Shown one piece after another: positions 11,000 to 23,132 of a stretch of 64,000 nt of DNA. A program made the translations under genes and the position numbers. The DNA comes from Bactericera cockerelli (Eukaryota; Arthropoda; Insecta; Hemiptera; Triozidae). How positions within the stretch are numbered: position 1 is the first letter of the stretch; the number at the start of each line of letters is the position of its first letter. Under the pieces are notes generated by a model. It saw nothing but the letters and a program-made list of their open reading frames with translations. It had not been told where the DNA came from and made no database searches. The stretch is from NCBI GenBank assembly GCA_024516035.1, contig CM044962.1:9381595-9445594 (forward strand), read 5' to 3'.

Positions 11000-11180
11000 G
11001 GTCAGCGGTTCCCAACCGGTGGGCCGCGGGCAGCTCGCTACTGGGCCGCGGATGCTGGCCGAAACTCAAGAAATAGTATTAAAATAGAGCAAAATAAAAT
11101 CGGGCTGGGCCGCAAAATTGTTTTAAAAATATTATTGGGCCCCCAAGCTAAAAAGGTTGGAAACCGCTGATGTAGGTACC
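11000..11180 (+). mobile_element. hAT-type MITE with 8-bp target duplication
   Basis: Terminal inverted repeats cagcggttcccaacc and ggttggaaaccgctg, flanked on both sides by the same 8 bp, atgtaggt. CAG-starting ends with an 8-bp duplication are diagnostic of the hAT superfamily. The interior (gggccgcggatgctggccga) is noncoding. A second copy is in HGH1 intron 6 at 52.30-52.47 kb. Confidence 0.88.
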
Positions 11181-11308
11181 CCATAGCTTTTTTTTTTTTC
11201 TTTTTTTTTTTTTGCAGACTAAAGGCCTTGACATAAAACTGAATGACCAGGAGGTAAGTAGGTATTTTGTAATAAAAAAATCTCACACTGAATTATTACT
11301 TTCAATAA

Positions 11309-11455
11309 CCGACCTCAGTAGCTTGATCGATAAGGCGGCGGACTTGTAACCTGGAGGTCGGTGGTTCAAGTCCCGGTTTCAGCGTAAATTTAGTAAAGCG
11401 AGTTTGAGTAGTTGTGATATCACGAAAGTGATTAACACAAATATGATAACAAAAA
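11309..11455 (+). mobile_element. SINE family C
   Basis: Full head 'agtagcttgatcgataaggc', B box ggttcaagtcccggt, body 'agcgagtttgagtagttgtg', ending 'gattaacacaaatatgataac'-like. Confidence 0.88.
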
Positions 11456-11514
11456 AAAACTTAAAACTTGTATTACTTTCAATACTCTTGACTGTTACTT
11501 ATGTCTTAAGTGTT

Positions 11515-11735
11515 AACGTTTTTTAAAGTAATTGTGCCCTGGAACCGATTTCGCATTACTTCAGGGCATTTTACTTTTACATCCATGGCATTCCGCAAAC
11601 GAAAAACTCGGTCAGAATTTTCCGCTCCGGCCGGGATTCGAACCCGCAACCTCTGGGTCAGTAACCAATGCTCTTAACCACTGAGCCACTGGGTCAGTAA
11701 CCAATGCTCTTAACCACTGAGCCACGGAGATCAAG
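11515..11735 (-). mobile_element. SINE family E, inverted, with partly duplicated head
   Basis: The head segment 'ggtcagtaaccaatgctctt' is present twice in tandem (about 11656 and 11692), so the A-box half is duplicated while the B box (gggattcgaacccgc in reverse) is single. Confidence 0.8.
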
Positions 11736-11754
11736 CTACTGAGCTGGACGTTGC

Positions 11755-11915
11755 TTAACGTCCAGCTCAGTAGCTTGATCGATAAGGCGGTGGACTTTAA
11801 CCTGAAGGTCGGCGGTTCAAGTGTCGGTTTCAGCGTAGATTTAGCAAAGCGAGTTTGAGTAAGTGTGACATCGCGAAAGTGTTCAACACAAATATGATAA
11901 CATAAATTAAAAAAA
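11755..11915 (+). mobile_element. SINE family C
   Basis: Head 'cagtagcttgatcgataagg' and the same body as the copy at 11.31 kb. An inverted snippet (gatcaagctactgagctgga) immediately to the left forms a small hairpin with its 5' end. Confidence 0.85.
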
Positions 11916-12126
11916 AAAAAAAAATACGTACATACAGTACTGATATTTTCAACGTCCCGTTGACGGTTGTTGAAATGATTTACAACCAAGGATATTTGAA
12001 TAGCGGGGTTAAAATTTCAAGTAAAAATCCATGTTACCGTAGAATTAAATAAAATAAGACGTGTTAACAAGGCATAACTAATAGATAGTTATAAATTTAA
12101 TACATATGTATTACTTGGTAAATTAT

Positions 12127-12360
12127 CGTCAGCTGGAAGGTAAAACTGACCATCTGCATTTGGACCATCTCCATTTGATCATTGAAATCTCCACCAGTCT
12201 ACCAGGTAAAAATTGTTTTTTTCACTTTTTCCCGCGCATATGTTTGAATACTACGGAACCTTAGATTTTTAGCTAATAGTTAGGTTAATTTCCGACCAGA
12301 GTAACGAAAAATCGAGATATGACCAACTGTCACTTGGTTAGTTTTACCTTCTAGTCCACG
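12127..12360. mobile_element. Inverted-repeat element
   Basis: 'agctggaaggtaaaactgac' on the left pairs imperfectly with 'gttagttttaccttctagtc' on the right. About 230 bp, no frame. Confidence 0.5.
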
Positions 12361-12584
12361 ATATAATCAAATACCTATAGGTAGACAAGTTTAGTATGTC
12401 TAATATCTGAATTATGAGGCTTGTAAATGTTGTAAGTAGTGTCTCTTCAGTGATAACTAATTTAATACCTTATAATTATTGGAAGGAGTAATTACTACGG
12501 ATATATTAACTAATTTGTGTTGAAAATTAAAATTGAAGCTACATTCCTACGAAGCAGAATCTGTGTACGTAGGTATACATATAC

Positions 12585-12792
12585 CGACCTCCGTGGCTCA
12601 GTGGTTAAGAGCATTGGTTAACTGATCCGGAAGTTGCGGGTTCGAATCCCAGCCGGAGCGGAAATTTCTGACCGAAAATTTTCCCTTTCCAGAATGGCAT
12701 GAATGTAAAGGTAAAGTGCCCTGAAGTAATGCGAAAGGGGTTCCGGGGCACACTTACCTTTTTTTGTAAAAAAAAAAAAAAAAAAAAAAACT
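12585..12792 (+). mobile_element. SINE family E with poly(A)
   Basis: Head 'gtggctcagtggttaagagc', B box ggttcgaatcccagcc, body 'gccctgaagtaatgcgaaag', then a poly(A) run. Confidence 0.88.
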
Positions 12793-12854
12793 ACTTGGGT
12801 CGTTATTTCAAAATCATATCAAACAACAATATCAAAATCAACTTACCTCTAAAG

Positions 12855-13008
12855 ACCGGGTCGAGATGGCCATGGGTCCAAGCTCATGTAGATGTAAGTT
12901 TGTTAGGTCACATGATCACTTTGGAGCTCTCTGATTGGTGGTAATTGATCACGTGACCTTACATCCACACGAGCTTGGACCTAGCATGGGCATCTAGACC
13001 TGGCCATT
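12855..13008. mobile_element. Near-perfect palindrome, about 150 bp
   Basis: The left arm (ggtcgagatggccatggg, ccaagctcatgtagatgtaa) is the inverted match of the right arm (ttacatccacacgagcttgg, then catctagacctggcc). A foldback MITE; if transcribed it would form a long hairpin. Confidence 0.7.
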
Positions 13009-13480
13009 AATAGTCTGTTAATAAAAGACGCAACACATGGAATTTCTTTAAGAAAAGACCCCCAGAAGCTGAAGATTCTAAGGAGCTGAAGATATTTCTG
13101 AACATGCTTAAAGCTTACCTCATTGCAAATCAAAATAACTGCAGAAATTTCTGTTTAAAAATAACCTCATTGCCAATCAAACTATCGCTGTTGTACAGCT
13201 GTATACTGTTAGATAATAAACATTAGGGAAAAAAAGTTGTCTCTCTTGAACTCGAGATGCAATATAATGACTGTATCCAGAACACAAATAGGTACACAAG
13301 TGTTTTTTTTTTTTTTTTTTTTTTTCATTTGCAGAAATGGAATGTCCAAAAATATCTCTTACAAAGTTTGTTCCATTTAAAAATTAAAATAAAAACATTA
13401 GTTTGCTACATTTTTTTAATTTAAAATTTAACGCAAGTACCCAAGATGCATATTGCGTAAGTAAGCATAATCATTAGTAG
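13009..13480. other. Unassigned spacer with poly(T)
   Basis: No gene seen. A 23-base poly(T) run lies near 13.30 kb. Confidence 0.4.
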
Positions 13481-13485
13481 CGTTG

Positions 13486-13770
13486 AGCGCAGGATTAGCT
13501 AAGTGATAAGATACTCGCTTGTCACACGGAAAGTCCTGAGTTCGAACTCAAAAGCTGACAAAAAATACGACAAAATTTGGTTACCGTTGTTTGTAAGGGA
13601 TACCTTCCGGTGCGCTCGTACCCAGCACCCAATACGGAAGTAATGTGTCACTTTTCGCCCATCAGGAGGGAAACATACTACGGGATGGTCATTGGGCAAG
13701 CTACAACACAGACCACAAGCGACAAGCGTCTAAATGAGCTGCTGTTTCATGGCTACGAAATAAACAAGGC
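13486..13770 (+). mobile_element. SINE family A
   Basis: Head 'gattagctaagtgataagat' (diverged), body with 'gggataccttccggtgcgct' and 'gctgtttcatggctacgaaa'. The A and B boxes carry several changes, so this is an old copy. Confidence 0.82.
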
Positions 13771-14033
13771 TGTGGATAACTCATCTTTTTTTCTTCTAAT
13801 ATACATTCATAAGAGTACCATTTTTTTCTTTCGTAACATGAACTCATCGAGACAACAGAAATGAAACAGGATCCCACGGATTGAAAAATTAGTGCAAATC
13901 ACACGTACCTACGGATAAAACTGTAATCCTATTTTATTATCATTATATTATGCTTTATTAGGTAAGACAAAATATATACAGTAAAATACAATGAAATTAT
14001 AAAGAAAAAATAAATAGATTGAACAATGAAACA

Positions 14034-14125
14034 AGAACAAAAAAGAGAATAAAGCTAATGTCCTACCTAAAGGGCGGGCTTATTGCCTGTGGTAATCTCT
14101 TCCACCCAACCATTTATAAACCTTA
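14034..14125 (-). mobile_element. Tail T module, inverted
   Basis: Reverse complement of the ggttgggtggaagag... accccgcccttt module, with an AT-rich continuation to the left (about 13.96-14.03 kb). Confidence 0.7.
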
Positions 14126-14625
14126 TTCACCACTTAAAAACGTAGACCTCTGAACTTTTTAACATAGGCATATTCAGTATAAAACTGTCAAGCAACGGTA
14201 GCGCACGGCACTTCATTGCTCAATACTTCTTATCCCAGGCTGCTAACAATTTAATTTTTAAAAAAATTCAAGCTAGACACAACAGCTTATGCTGTTGTGT
14301 CTATTATTATTCTAATATTATTATTATTTATAAATTTTACGATTGAATAGTCAACCGATCCACCGGTGTCTTCTGTAACCTCTCGGTAAGAGGTCAAAGC
14401 TCACAACAAATTATTCGCTAGAATTTCGTCATAGGAAACCGGTTGTTGGAGGATAAGTAATATAATAACCGAATAAGTGTTCACTGAGATGACATCGGTG
14501 AACTACTGCGGCCACGGCGGGCCTGAAAAGACAACATTCTAATATTGGCGAATATTGTGGGAGCCCTTTCACTGACAAGTGGCTTTCTCTGCCACTTGTC
14601 TTTGGATGTCACAAAGAAAAAAAAA
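14126..14625. other. Unassigned spacer
   Basis: No gene seen. Contains a small hairpin 'agacacaacagcttatgctg' with 'ttgtgtct' near 14.27-14.30 kb. Confidence 0.4.
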
Positions 14626-14627
14626 AA

Positions 14628-15385
14628 CACTGCCAATTATGGACACAATACTTCCTCGTGATTGCTTCACATTGTAAACACATGCCAATTTTGAGATTTT
14701 ATAGAAAATTACTTGTATCTCCAAAACGGCTCAACCGATTTTCTTCAAATTTGTTTTATATGGTAGAATATTGTTTTTCTACATTCTAAACTCCACAAAA
14801 AATTCTGTATCGGCAAGTCGTGGTCCTTATTTTTTTACTTTTTTGTCCAAAATTTTGGATTTTCTTAAATATCAGAGTCAAATTATAATTAATATAAAAA
14901 TAAATACAAATAACCTATGTAAAACAATAATATGCATATTCTTACAAAATTTCATTGAAATCGGGTGTACCGTTCACGAGATATAAGCGTTTAAGTAAAA
15001 AGTTAGTGGTCAGGCGCATGGTCTTTTTCCACCCAGAACCGCTTGTATGAATTCGATGAATTTAAAATGGGACCATCTACAGAATGTCTCCTAGATGTGT
15101 GCAAAATTTCATCAAAATCCGTTGAGTAGTTTCCGAGATTTGCGCGTTACAAGGAATCGTTTTAACAGACCGACAGACAGACAGACAGACAGACGGACAC
15201 AAAACCTAATTTACTCAGTAGGTTATGAAACGTCCAGAAATATGAAAAAAATTGAAATCGGAGCAAAAAAATATTTTTTTTTACAAAAACGAACACAATA
15301 CTTCCGATTTCTAATATTAGAAATTTATCGGAAGTAAAAACGAACACAATACTTCCGATTTCTAATATTAGAAATTTCTCGGAAG
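14628..15385 (+). mobile_element. Dispersed about 750-bp element, copy 1
   Basis: Starts 'cactgccaattatggacaca' and ends 'gaaatttctcggaagtaata'. It carries 'cggctcaaccgattttcttc', 'cgagatttgcgcgttacaag' and a (GACA)n microsatellite at about 15168-15195. A near-identical copy lies at 42.11-42.87 kb. The last 50 bp are duplicated in tandem here but single in copy 2. No transposase frame; the element type is unknown. Confidence 0.8.
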
Positions 15386-15536
15386 TAATATACTTAAATT
15401 TACATAGATGTTTCGCAAGTGAAGATAATGTCAAATTCTAGGAGGACAGTAGTAAAGGGCTAAACTAAAGATAGTTAAAATCTTTTTACCTAATTAGTAG
15501 ATAGACCAAGATAATATACCTACCCTCAATTATTTT

Positions 15537-15975
15537 ACATTATTAGTGGAGACACCAAATATACCTCAACAAATTTACATTATTAGTGGAGACACCAAAT
15601 ATACCTCAATGAATTTACATTGTTAGTGGAGACACCAAATATACCCTAATGAATTTGCAATATTAGTGGAGACACCAAATATACCTCTATGAATTTACAT
15701 TATTAGTGGAGACACCAAATATACCTCAATTATTTTACATTATTAGTGGAGACACCAAATACACCTCAATGGATTTACATTATTAGTGGAGACACTAAAT
15801 ATACCTCAATGAATTTGCAATATTAGTGGAGACACCAAATATACCCCAATGAATTTGCAATATTAGTGGAGACACCAAATATACCTCAATGAATTTACAT
15901 TGTTAGTGGAGACACCAAATATACCTTAATAAAATTATTTTACATTGTTAGTGGAGATACTAAATCTCCCTCGAT
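15537..15975. repeat. 40-bp minisatellite, about 11 units
   Basis: Unit 'tattagtggagacaccaaat' + 'atacctcaatgaatttacat'. Units differ mainly in the last 15 bases (tattttacat / gaatttgcaa / gaatttacat), and the variants are interspersed. Confidence 0.95.
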
Positions 15976-16503
15976 AAAAGATAAAAATAAAATCCTTATC
16001 ATAAAGAGTGGTGATAATGCTTCTGCTATTATCTTCCTAATGTACATTAAGTCCTAATGTATGTACATAAGTAAATATACTTACATATCGTCAAATCTAG
16101 AGAGGTTAGTTGATGGCATGGATATTCAGATCAATTACAAGCTGCTGAGAGCAAATAAGCTCAAAACAGCTGTCCAGATATGTACTGATATTCATGTATA
16201 TCTAATACAACTTCTCACTTTTTTGTTTATAGTGATATAGAATGATTTTTAAAATTTTTGTTAAGAATGAAAGGATGACATTTATTCCAGTCATCAGGAT
16301 CAAAAGTGATGGCGGTATTGACAAGGATAGGTAAGACAAGAGTCCTGAGGAGATCCTAGAGTGATTGGATGGTTGGACTGATTGATTCAACCTAGAGAAT
16401 CTCTTTCTATCTTGAGTTAAAATTAGCTTAGAGCCTTGTTATTATTTTTTATTTGAAAAACTTTTAAAATATGTAAACGTCAATTTCAAAATTCAAATAC
16501 TAA

Positions 16504-16549
<46 letters not shown>

Positions 16550-17160
16550 TTTTTTTAATCCAAGTTCCAATTATATTTAATAATATATTTGTATACAAAA
16601 ATACATCATTGAAATTATAAACTTATACCTATTTAAAATCAAACTTATGAAGAAGAAGATTCACTCCCTGTCTCACTCAATCTTTCTTTCTCATTTTTTT
16701 TTTTCATTCAAGTTCCGTTTAGGTATTTTAACGTCAGGCCCAACGCAGTAATTTGGGTAGAGTACTCTTATAAGTTTCCTGCAAATGATGGGTAAAACCC
16801 CCGTCTTGTATGACTTCGATGAAAGGGCGCTAAAAAAAGGGGAAAAAAATAAGAAATATATTTATGTAAAAGTACATTTTTATATCCATATGGTGTATAA
16901 TATAAAGGTGTGTAAACTGTTAACGTAATGGGACTTCCTGTCTCGAGCCGACAGTCTAAATAAAGCATTACTATACTATAATAGCTTAAATCTATTATTA
17001 GCCAATTAAAAATTAGATACAAGTACATTTTAATCCATGTATATCTGCGAACATTTTATGAACCATTCACTTAGGGCCATGAGCTCATGACACTTGACCA
17101 GGATACCATCTATGTCATCATCTGCCTGCGATCTCCATGGTCTCTTCCTTGAAGACGCTT
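15976..17160. other. AT-rich spacer with CT microsatellite
   Basis: A (CT)n run of about 38 bases is at 16507-16545. A family H-like body (gtaaaacccccgtcttgtat) is at about 16725-16840. No gene recognised. Confidence 0.5.
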
Positions 17161-17162
17161 TT

Positions 17163-17440
17163 GCGAATATCTCAGTGGTTAAGCACTCGCTTGCCATGCG
17201 GAAGATCCCCAGTTCGATCCCCCGCTCCGACAAAAAATTGTATTCAAAATTTGTTTACAGTTGTGTTTGTAGGGGATATCTTCCGGTGCGCTCGTGTTGA
17301 CCCAGCACCTAAATGGGAAGTATTGTGTCACTTCTCGCCTATCAGAGGGGAGGCATACTACGGGATGGGCAGGCTACAACACAGACCATAAGCGTCTACA
17401 GTAGCTCCTGTTTCATGGCTAGGAAATGAAAAAAAGACAC
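17163..17440 (+). mobile_element. SINE family A
   Basis: Head 'ctcagtggttaagcactcgc', B box gttcgatcccccg, body through 'gatgggcaggctacaacaca' to 'tttcatggctaggaaatgaa'. Confidence 0.87.
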
Positions 17441-17524
17441 TTTTGAGAATAGGACTACGCAATGTGTTTAGGACTGAACCGCTTGATAGTAAATCGAATA
17501 GAATTGAATTTAAGTTGTTTATAC

Positions 17525-17820
17525 TGCCGAGCTGGTACGATTCCCAGCGAATGGAGGGTAAAACCCCCGTCCTAATCCAGGACGTTAAATCAAATAGAAT
17601 CGTTGGCGTTAGGAAGGGCATCCAGCCGTAAAAAATGTGCCAAAACCAATCAACCTCAACCATGAGGTTGAACAACGTCGACCCTGCTTGAGCGGGATAA
17701 GACAGAGTAAAAGAAGAAGATACTGCCGAGGTAAGACTGAAAACTTTACTCCAGCAGTCATAGAGGGTAAAACCCCCGTCGGAACTATCCCGAATCGGGA
17801 CGTTAAAACTACTTAAAACC
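17525..17820 (+). mobile_element. Dispersed repeat, F/H-type 3' module
   Basis: 'gctggtacgattcccagcga', 'ggagggtaaaacccccgtcc' and 'gaagggcatccagccgtaaa' are followed by a second short copy of the 'agggtaaaacccccgtcg' part near 17.76 kb. Confidence 0.6.
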
Positions 17821-18037
17821 AAATAAAATCAATGGACATGTAAGGAGCCTCAACATCGGATCTGGGCGTCCATATAAAGCCGTGTTTTTCTTTTGGATAA
17901 AGACCATTTTCTTCCAAGTTTAGTTTTCTCACTATTAGTGAGAAAAAAAATGTATTTCGGTACTTTTAAAGATAAGCAATGGAAAAATGAAAACTTAACC
18001 TATAAAAGAAATGGAAGCAAGAATTTTATAAATCCAC

Positions 18038-18285
18038 TAGCGGGCTGTCGCCCGCTTTGCGAGCCGAGGCATGGCCCGCAAAGCAAAAAATCTTTTTTCG
18101 TCAATGGCAGGTGTTGTAGTGGGAATTTCGAAAAATCCCGTCTTATTGCACATCTAGACTATGAGACAAAGCTACCTACCAAATTTCAGCTCGCTAGGTA
18201 TTACGGTTTGGGCTGTAGAGCGATGATCAGTGAGTCAGTGGTCAGTGGTCAGTCAGTGACTTTGACATTTATATATTAAGATTTT
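18038..18285 (+). mobile_element. Dispersed 245-bp repeat, third copy
   Basis: Same family as 9.73-10.23 kb: GC-rich hairpin start, 'gtgttgtagtgggaatttcg', variable gtcagtgg run and the fixed end 'tttgacatttatatattaag'. Confidence 0.75.
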
Positions 18286-18554
18286 GGTTAACCAAACTGG
18301 AAGAATATTTTTCCTCTTCCAAAAGGAAAATGACTTTCTTCCAGTTCGTCCATTTTATTCCATTTGAATCCTCTTTGGTTAGAAAGAAAAATACGACTTA
18401 ATACACTCATCTCTCACCAGGTATCTATGTCTATCCCACGGATACGGTATTATTATTATAGTGGCTGTATGCAAGGGGAATGGGTAGCGCACTCGGTTTG
18501 TGATTTTTTTACACTGACAAAACTTTATTTAATACTACCGGCGGTGGTGTGGGG

Positions 18555-19015
18555 CATAAGAATAATAATAATAATAATAATATCGCGTTATGTATACTGT
18601 AAGCCCAAGACATATGATTATGTGTTCAAAATCCCAAATGGGAGGGTGACTTGTCATTTTTCAATACATTTTTGCCGGGTGTTCATGATGCACATAATGG
18701 CAACTGTACTGTTGCTAGGTAAGGTTTATCTAGCTTTTTTGGGCAAGCGGCTCCTGTTCATGATGCTATGAACAGTGTGATTGAAATGATGATGTTAAAA
18801 TATAATAATAATAATATCGCCTTATTTACACTGCCCGATTAGGACTATTAAGTCCCATTATTCCAGCAGTAAGCCCTAGACGTATTATTATGTGGTGAAA
18901 ATCACAAATGGGAGGATAACTTGTCATGTCCCGGCTGGGTTTCGAACCCACGACCTCTGGAATCTCTGGATTCACACAGTGCCGCCTTTACCACTGAGCT
19001 ACCGAGATAGAGTTA
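18555..19015 (-). mobile_element. SINE family B: fragment and full inverted copy
   Basis: About 18.56-18.66 kb is a fragment of the body. About 18.80-19.01 kb is a full inverted copy with its (ATT)n tail on the left and head 'ggtagctcagtggtaaaggc' in reverse on the right. Confidence 0.8.
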
Positions 19016-19389
19016 AAACAGAGTTGAAGAAACATTAAACTCAGCCGAGATTCGAACCCTGAGGAGTCTACACGGATGTGCACTGAATGTCCTTCTAGTC
19101 GTAAAAACAATCGGAAATCAGATTGAAAAAAGCTTTAGGCCAAATGACTTTTACCAGTGGATGGCTGATCGCCTATGCCCAGCCTGGTCAATACGCAGGC
19201 ATGTGTAGAGAGACATTTCAAAAATGCCATCCTTTCACTATTTTTTATTTATTTATTTGACAAATGGTCTTGACATAATTATAATTAATTAATTATGAAT
19301 GAAGCATCAGAAGATCTATTATTCTATTTTGTGTCACAGGTTTTTATTACGTGCCTACTTTACTGTGTGATAGAATAACAATATTATAA

Positions 19390-19820
19390 TAACTCAAAAA
19401 TATTATCTCTATAACTGCCCGATTAGGACTAATCTGTCCCATAATTCCAGCAGTTAGCCCTATACCTATCATTATGTGGTCAAAATCCCAAAAGAGAAGA
19501 TACATAAAAAAAAAAGATGAGTGTTTCACAGCCTTTTTTATTTTGTAGCCATGAAACAGGAGCTACTGTAGACACTTGTTGACTTGTAGTCTGTGTTGTA
19601 GCCTGCCCATCCCGTAGTATGCCTCCCCTCTGATGGGCGAGGAAGTGACACAATACTTCCCATTTAGGTGATGGGTCAACACAAGCGCACCGGAAAGTAT
19701 CCCTTTCAAACAATTGTAACCAAATTAAGAACACAAATTTTTGTCGGCGCGGTTTATCGAACCCGGGAACTTCCGCATGGCAAGCGAGTGCTTAACCACT
19801 GAGCTAATCGCGCGCTCATA
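19390..19820 (-). mobile_element. SINE family B tail fragment and SINE family A, inverted
   Basis: About 19.40-19.50 kb matches the family B 3' body. About 19.51-19.82 kb is a near full-length inverted family A copy whose head ends 'gcgcgattagctcagtgg' in reverse. Confidence 0.82.
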
Positions 19821-19834
19821 CTATTTTATGTCCT

Positions 19835-20145
19835 GCCTGGGATTCGGACCCACGACCTCTGGATTATCAGACCGACGACGTTTCGACCTCTAATCAACCG
19901 TGACTGACGTAATGTAATGAATCTGAGGGGAGATTTGTTTCGTCACTAATAATGTACATAATAAAGTTAAGATATTGTAACACACTACTAATAATACAGT
20001 CATATTAAACTCAAATTAAAAAAAAATTGACATTATTCTATTCTATGTGGTCAAAATCATAAATGGGAGGATAACTTGTCATACCCGGTTGGGATTCGAA
20101 CCCGCGACCTTTGGATTGCCAGACTAAGCCTTACACACTGACCGT
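19835..20145 (-). mobile_element. Family B-like heads, inverted
   Basis: Two B-box-bearing heads: 'gggattcggacccacgacct' near 19.85 kb and 'gggattcgaacccgcgacct' near 20.09 kb, the second with the 'gggaggataacttgtcatac' body in reverse. They are separated by AT-rich DNA. Confidence 0.65.
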
Positions 20146-20477
20146 TCTTCGCCAAGTGGTGAAAAAAACCCGGCGGCAATTTTTTGAGGGCGAGAGGGAT
20201 GGGGGGGGGTCTATTCTCATAAAAAAAACTCAGACCAGTGGCGCAATTCTAGACCTAAAACGTGCTTGTGACAAAGTAACTTTACAGAATTATAGAATAG
20301 TAAAATTATTATTATTTTAACCACTTAAAAGTAGAATCCAAATAGTTATTTACAAATATAAGACCCACAAAATGTTTATCTTCAACCGCTAAAACCTTGA
20401 GGCTAAAGTTCCCCCGTCGGAACTTTTAGTGTCACTCTGTATAGCGCCCTCTCCTACCATCGCCAGTATTACCTTCA

Positions 20478-20520
20478 TATAAATACTAAGGGTATGGATC
20501 ATTGATACATCATAACCAGT
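20478..20520 (+). promoter_or_regulatory. Core promoter of the cuticular protein gene
   Basis: TATAAATA at 20478-20485. Initiator-like TCATA (20510-20514) or CCAGT (20516-20520) lies about 32-40 bases downstream, placing the start of transcription near 20505-20520 and about 100 bases of 5' UTR before the ATG at 20621. A TATA box with a short 5' UTR is usual for strongly and transiently expressed insect cuticle genes. The assignment rests on spacing and motif only. Confidence 0.6.
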
Positions 20521-20620
20521 CTGTGTGTACATCTGTGATCATCGAGTGAGGATTTCTCAAGTTTTTTAATCCCTGAGTTTTAGTGTTTTTTTCCCATTGG
20601 ATCTCTCCCTGTTTGGAAAA

Positions 20621-20638
20621 ATGAACCGTTTTGTTGTG
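20621..20638 (+). CDS. Cuticular protein coding exon 1
   Basis: Six codons, MNRFVV, followed directly by the donor GTAAGT. An ATG exon of a few codons that splits the signal peptide is a common feature of insect cuticular protein genes. It is far below any ORF cut-off and was found by looking for a partner to exon 2. Confidence 0.8.
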
Positions 20639-23100
20639 GTAAGTCTTTTTTGTAAGTTTTTTTTTGATAAACTTTTTTTTGACAAGATTTTTTTTATTGA
20701 TACATTTACAATTTCCAAAATAAAAGTATAATAAAAATACATTCTTGTAATAAGTAAATCTGATGAGAATAAATGACATGAAAGAGAAGTTGCCCAGTGA
20801 TAACACTCCTATTTTGACAAGATAACGTTTATTTTGAAATTTTCTTTTATTTTCTTACTATTTTAGCATAACTTTCTGTGTGATTGGTTTTGGAGTGTTA
20901 GTACGTTTGAAATATGAGCCCAATTATTAAGAAAATAAAGTACCTTTGTATATTTAACTAAAAATAATAACTAAATATTATTGTTTTGATTAGAGTTATA
21001 ACTTTGATGAGAAGTTTTCCTAGATTTGAATTTAACAGTGATGCAGTTTTTGGATCCTTCGCTCTTGTTTACCATTTGGTTTGCTAAATTACGGATTCAT
21101 TATTTTGGAGTTAAGTGATAAAATGTTTGTAACATGTATTATTTTATTTCCGAAGTATGCCAGTCTATTAAACCGGAGAATTTGTTTTGAAAATAGGCCT
21201 TTTTTCACCTTACAATCATAAAAATCGGACTTTTTCATTTCATTCATAAAATATTGTGATTGAAATAAATTTTAAGTGATCATTTTTCCGTTCTATTTTA
21301 CACGCATAAGCACATGGGTACATGTTATTAATGTTGGCTGTTTCATTAACTATCTCCTTTTCTTGTTTAAATACCCACACTTTTTTTGGATACCTGTTAA
21401 AAATAACTTTCAATAATAATCACAGTAATCAAGTACACCACTAAAATTCTATAACGCCATCGCCTGATAAAGTTTTTTTTCTAATTTCAATAACCTTTCA
21501 CCATCAACAAAAAAAATAATTTATAAGAGTTCACATCCTAAAAATAACTAGGTATCTATGATAGGTATCAACTGAATCATATGCACTAGTAGTCAAGTGG
21601 TTAACACGCTAGTCTGGTGATCCAGGTAGCGTAAGGGTCCGTTGGTTCGAATCCCACCCAGTGCATGAATTTTTCCTCATTAATTTGAGTTTCTGACTAC
21701 ATAATAATAAGACTCTGAGAGTTAGGTGGTAGAAAATGCTTGGAGCATTAACCTCACCTGGTGGTTTATCTTCCACCAAAGAGTGTTATTATGAATACCT
21801 ACTAAATCTGGCAAACAAAATAAAACTGTATACACAAGTTTTAAGCATTTCTAAGGATCAAACATGGAAATTGAAGTATTTTTCTGCACAAAAAAGCTCG
21901 GAATATTTCTTCTTCTGATAAATACTATCTTCAGAAAGTTTTTTATATGTATTTTTTGTGCATCTGGCAAAAAAATTTATGTTGAGATTTAAAAACTTTA
22001 GGTTGAGATTTTTTGTACTGAAAGATTTTTCCAGGGATGTATGCTATTAAAACTGGTTTTTTTTTAAATCTCTAAAAGAGTTTTTACATTTTTCAATGCA
22101 GGTGAACCCCCTACACATTCCCCTGAAAACTTAATCAATTAGTATGCAAGTCTTGGAGGATTAATAGACTTGAATTGTGTGAGTACACAAAATATCATTT
22201 GAATAGCTTCAATTCTTTAATGAGTTCGAGTAAAAAATTATCTTTTTTCAACTTTGATGTCTCACGGAGAGGTAGCATTTTCAGGATTTTTTTGGAATTA
22301 ACCAACACCTAAAATGTACCCAGGAACTTCCTTCTGAATTTTCTTCCACACCCTGTATAATAAGTTCACTTATCGCTCAGTGAAAAAAATAGAATCTATA
22401 CCTATCTTGCATAATATCTCATTCATGTGTTGCGGTTTTGGGACTTTTTTGGCCCAGCCAATTTGAGTAGCTTTCACTAAAGCACTCCTGGGATGCGTGT
22501 TAAAAGTGGTTAAAATTTGTATATGTGGTTTCTCCCATTATCTCATTATTTCTCATTTAAATATGAAATTTCTCATTTAAATTTCGGAAGATTTTTCCCG
22601 AGGATTTAAAAAGAAGGTTGGTTGAGTCTCTTATTTTCCCCCACTTTGATTATTGTGATGTGGTTTATGGAAGTCTGAGCGGGGAATTGGGACAAAGCCT
22701 ACAAATGGCCCAAAATGCATGTGTGCGGTTTGTGTGTGGTCTGAGAAAATTTGACCACCTATCACAATCCTACTCTCAACTAAAATGGTTGAAATTAGAC
22801 AAGAGAAGAGACACACATGCTCTGATGTTACTTTTCAAAGTATTAAACACATCTAAACCACAATACTTGCGTGAAATTTTTATGTATCTTTTCGAGTCAG
22901 GGCAGTACTCTACTCGGTCTCAAGATACAAGAGTACTTGAAATCCCGATGCACAGAACGTTGGCGTACTCCAACTCATTTCATGTTAGAGCAGTACGATT
23001 GTGGAACAATTTACCTTTAGAGATCAGAACTGCAGCAAGTCAGATCGGTTTCAAAGCTCTTGTTGCGGAAAATTACCAACAATTTTTGTAAGATATTCTC

Positions 23101-23132
<32 letters not shown>

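Noticed and set aside
18364..18771. 135-codon plus-strand ORF
   Set aside because: Crosses an (ATA)n microsatellite and a SINE B fragment; no domain or codon bias.
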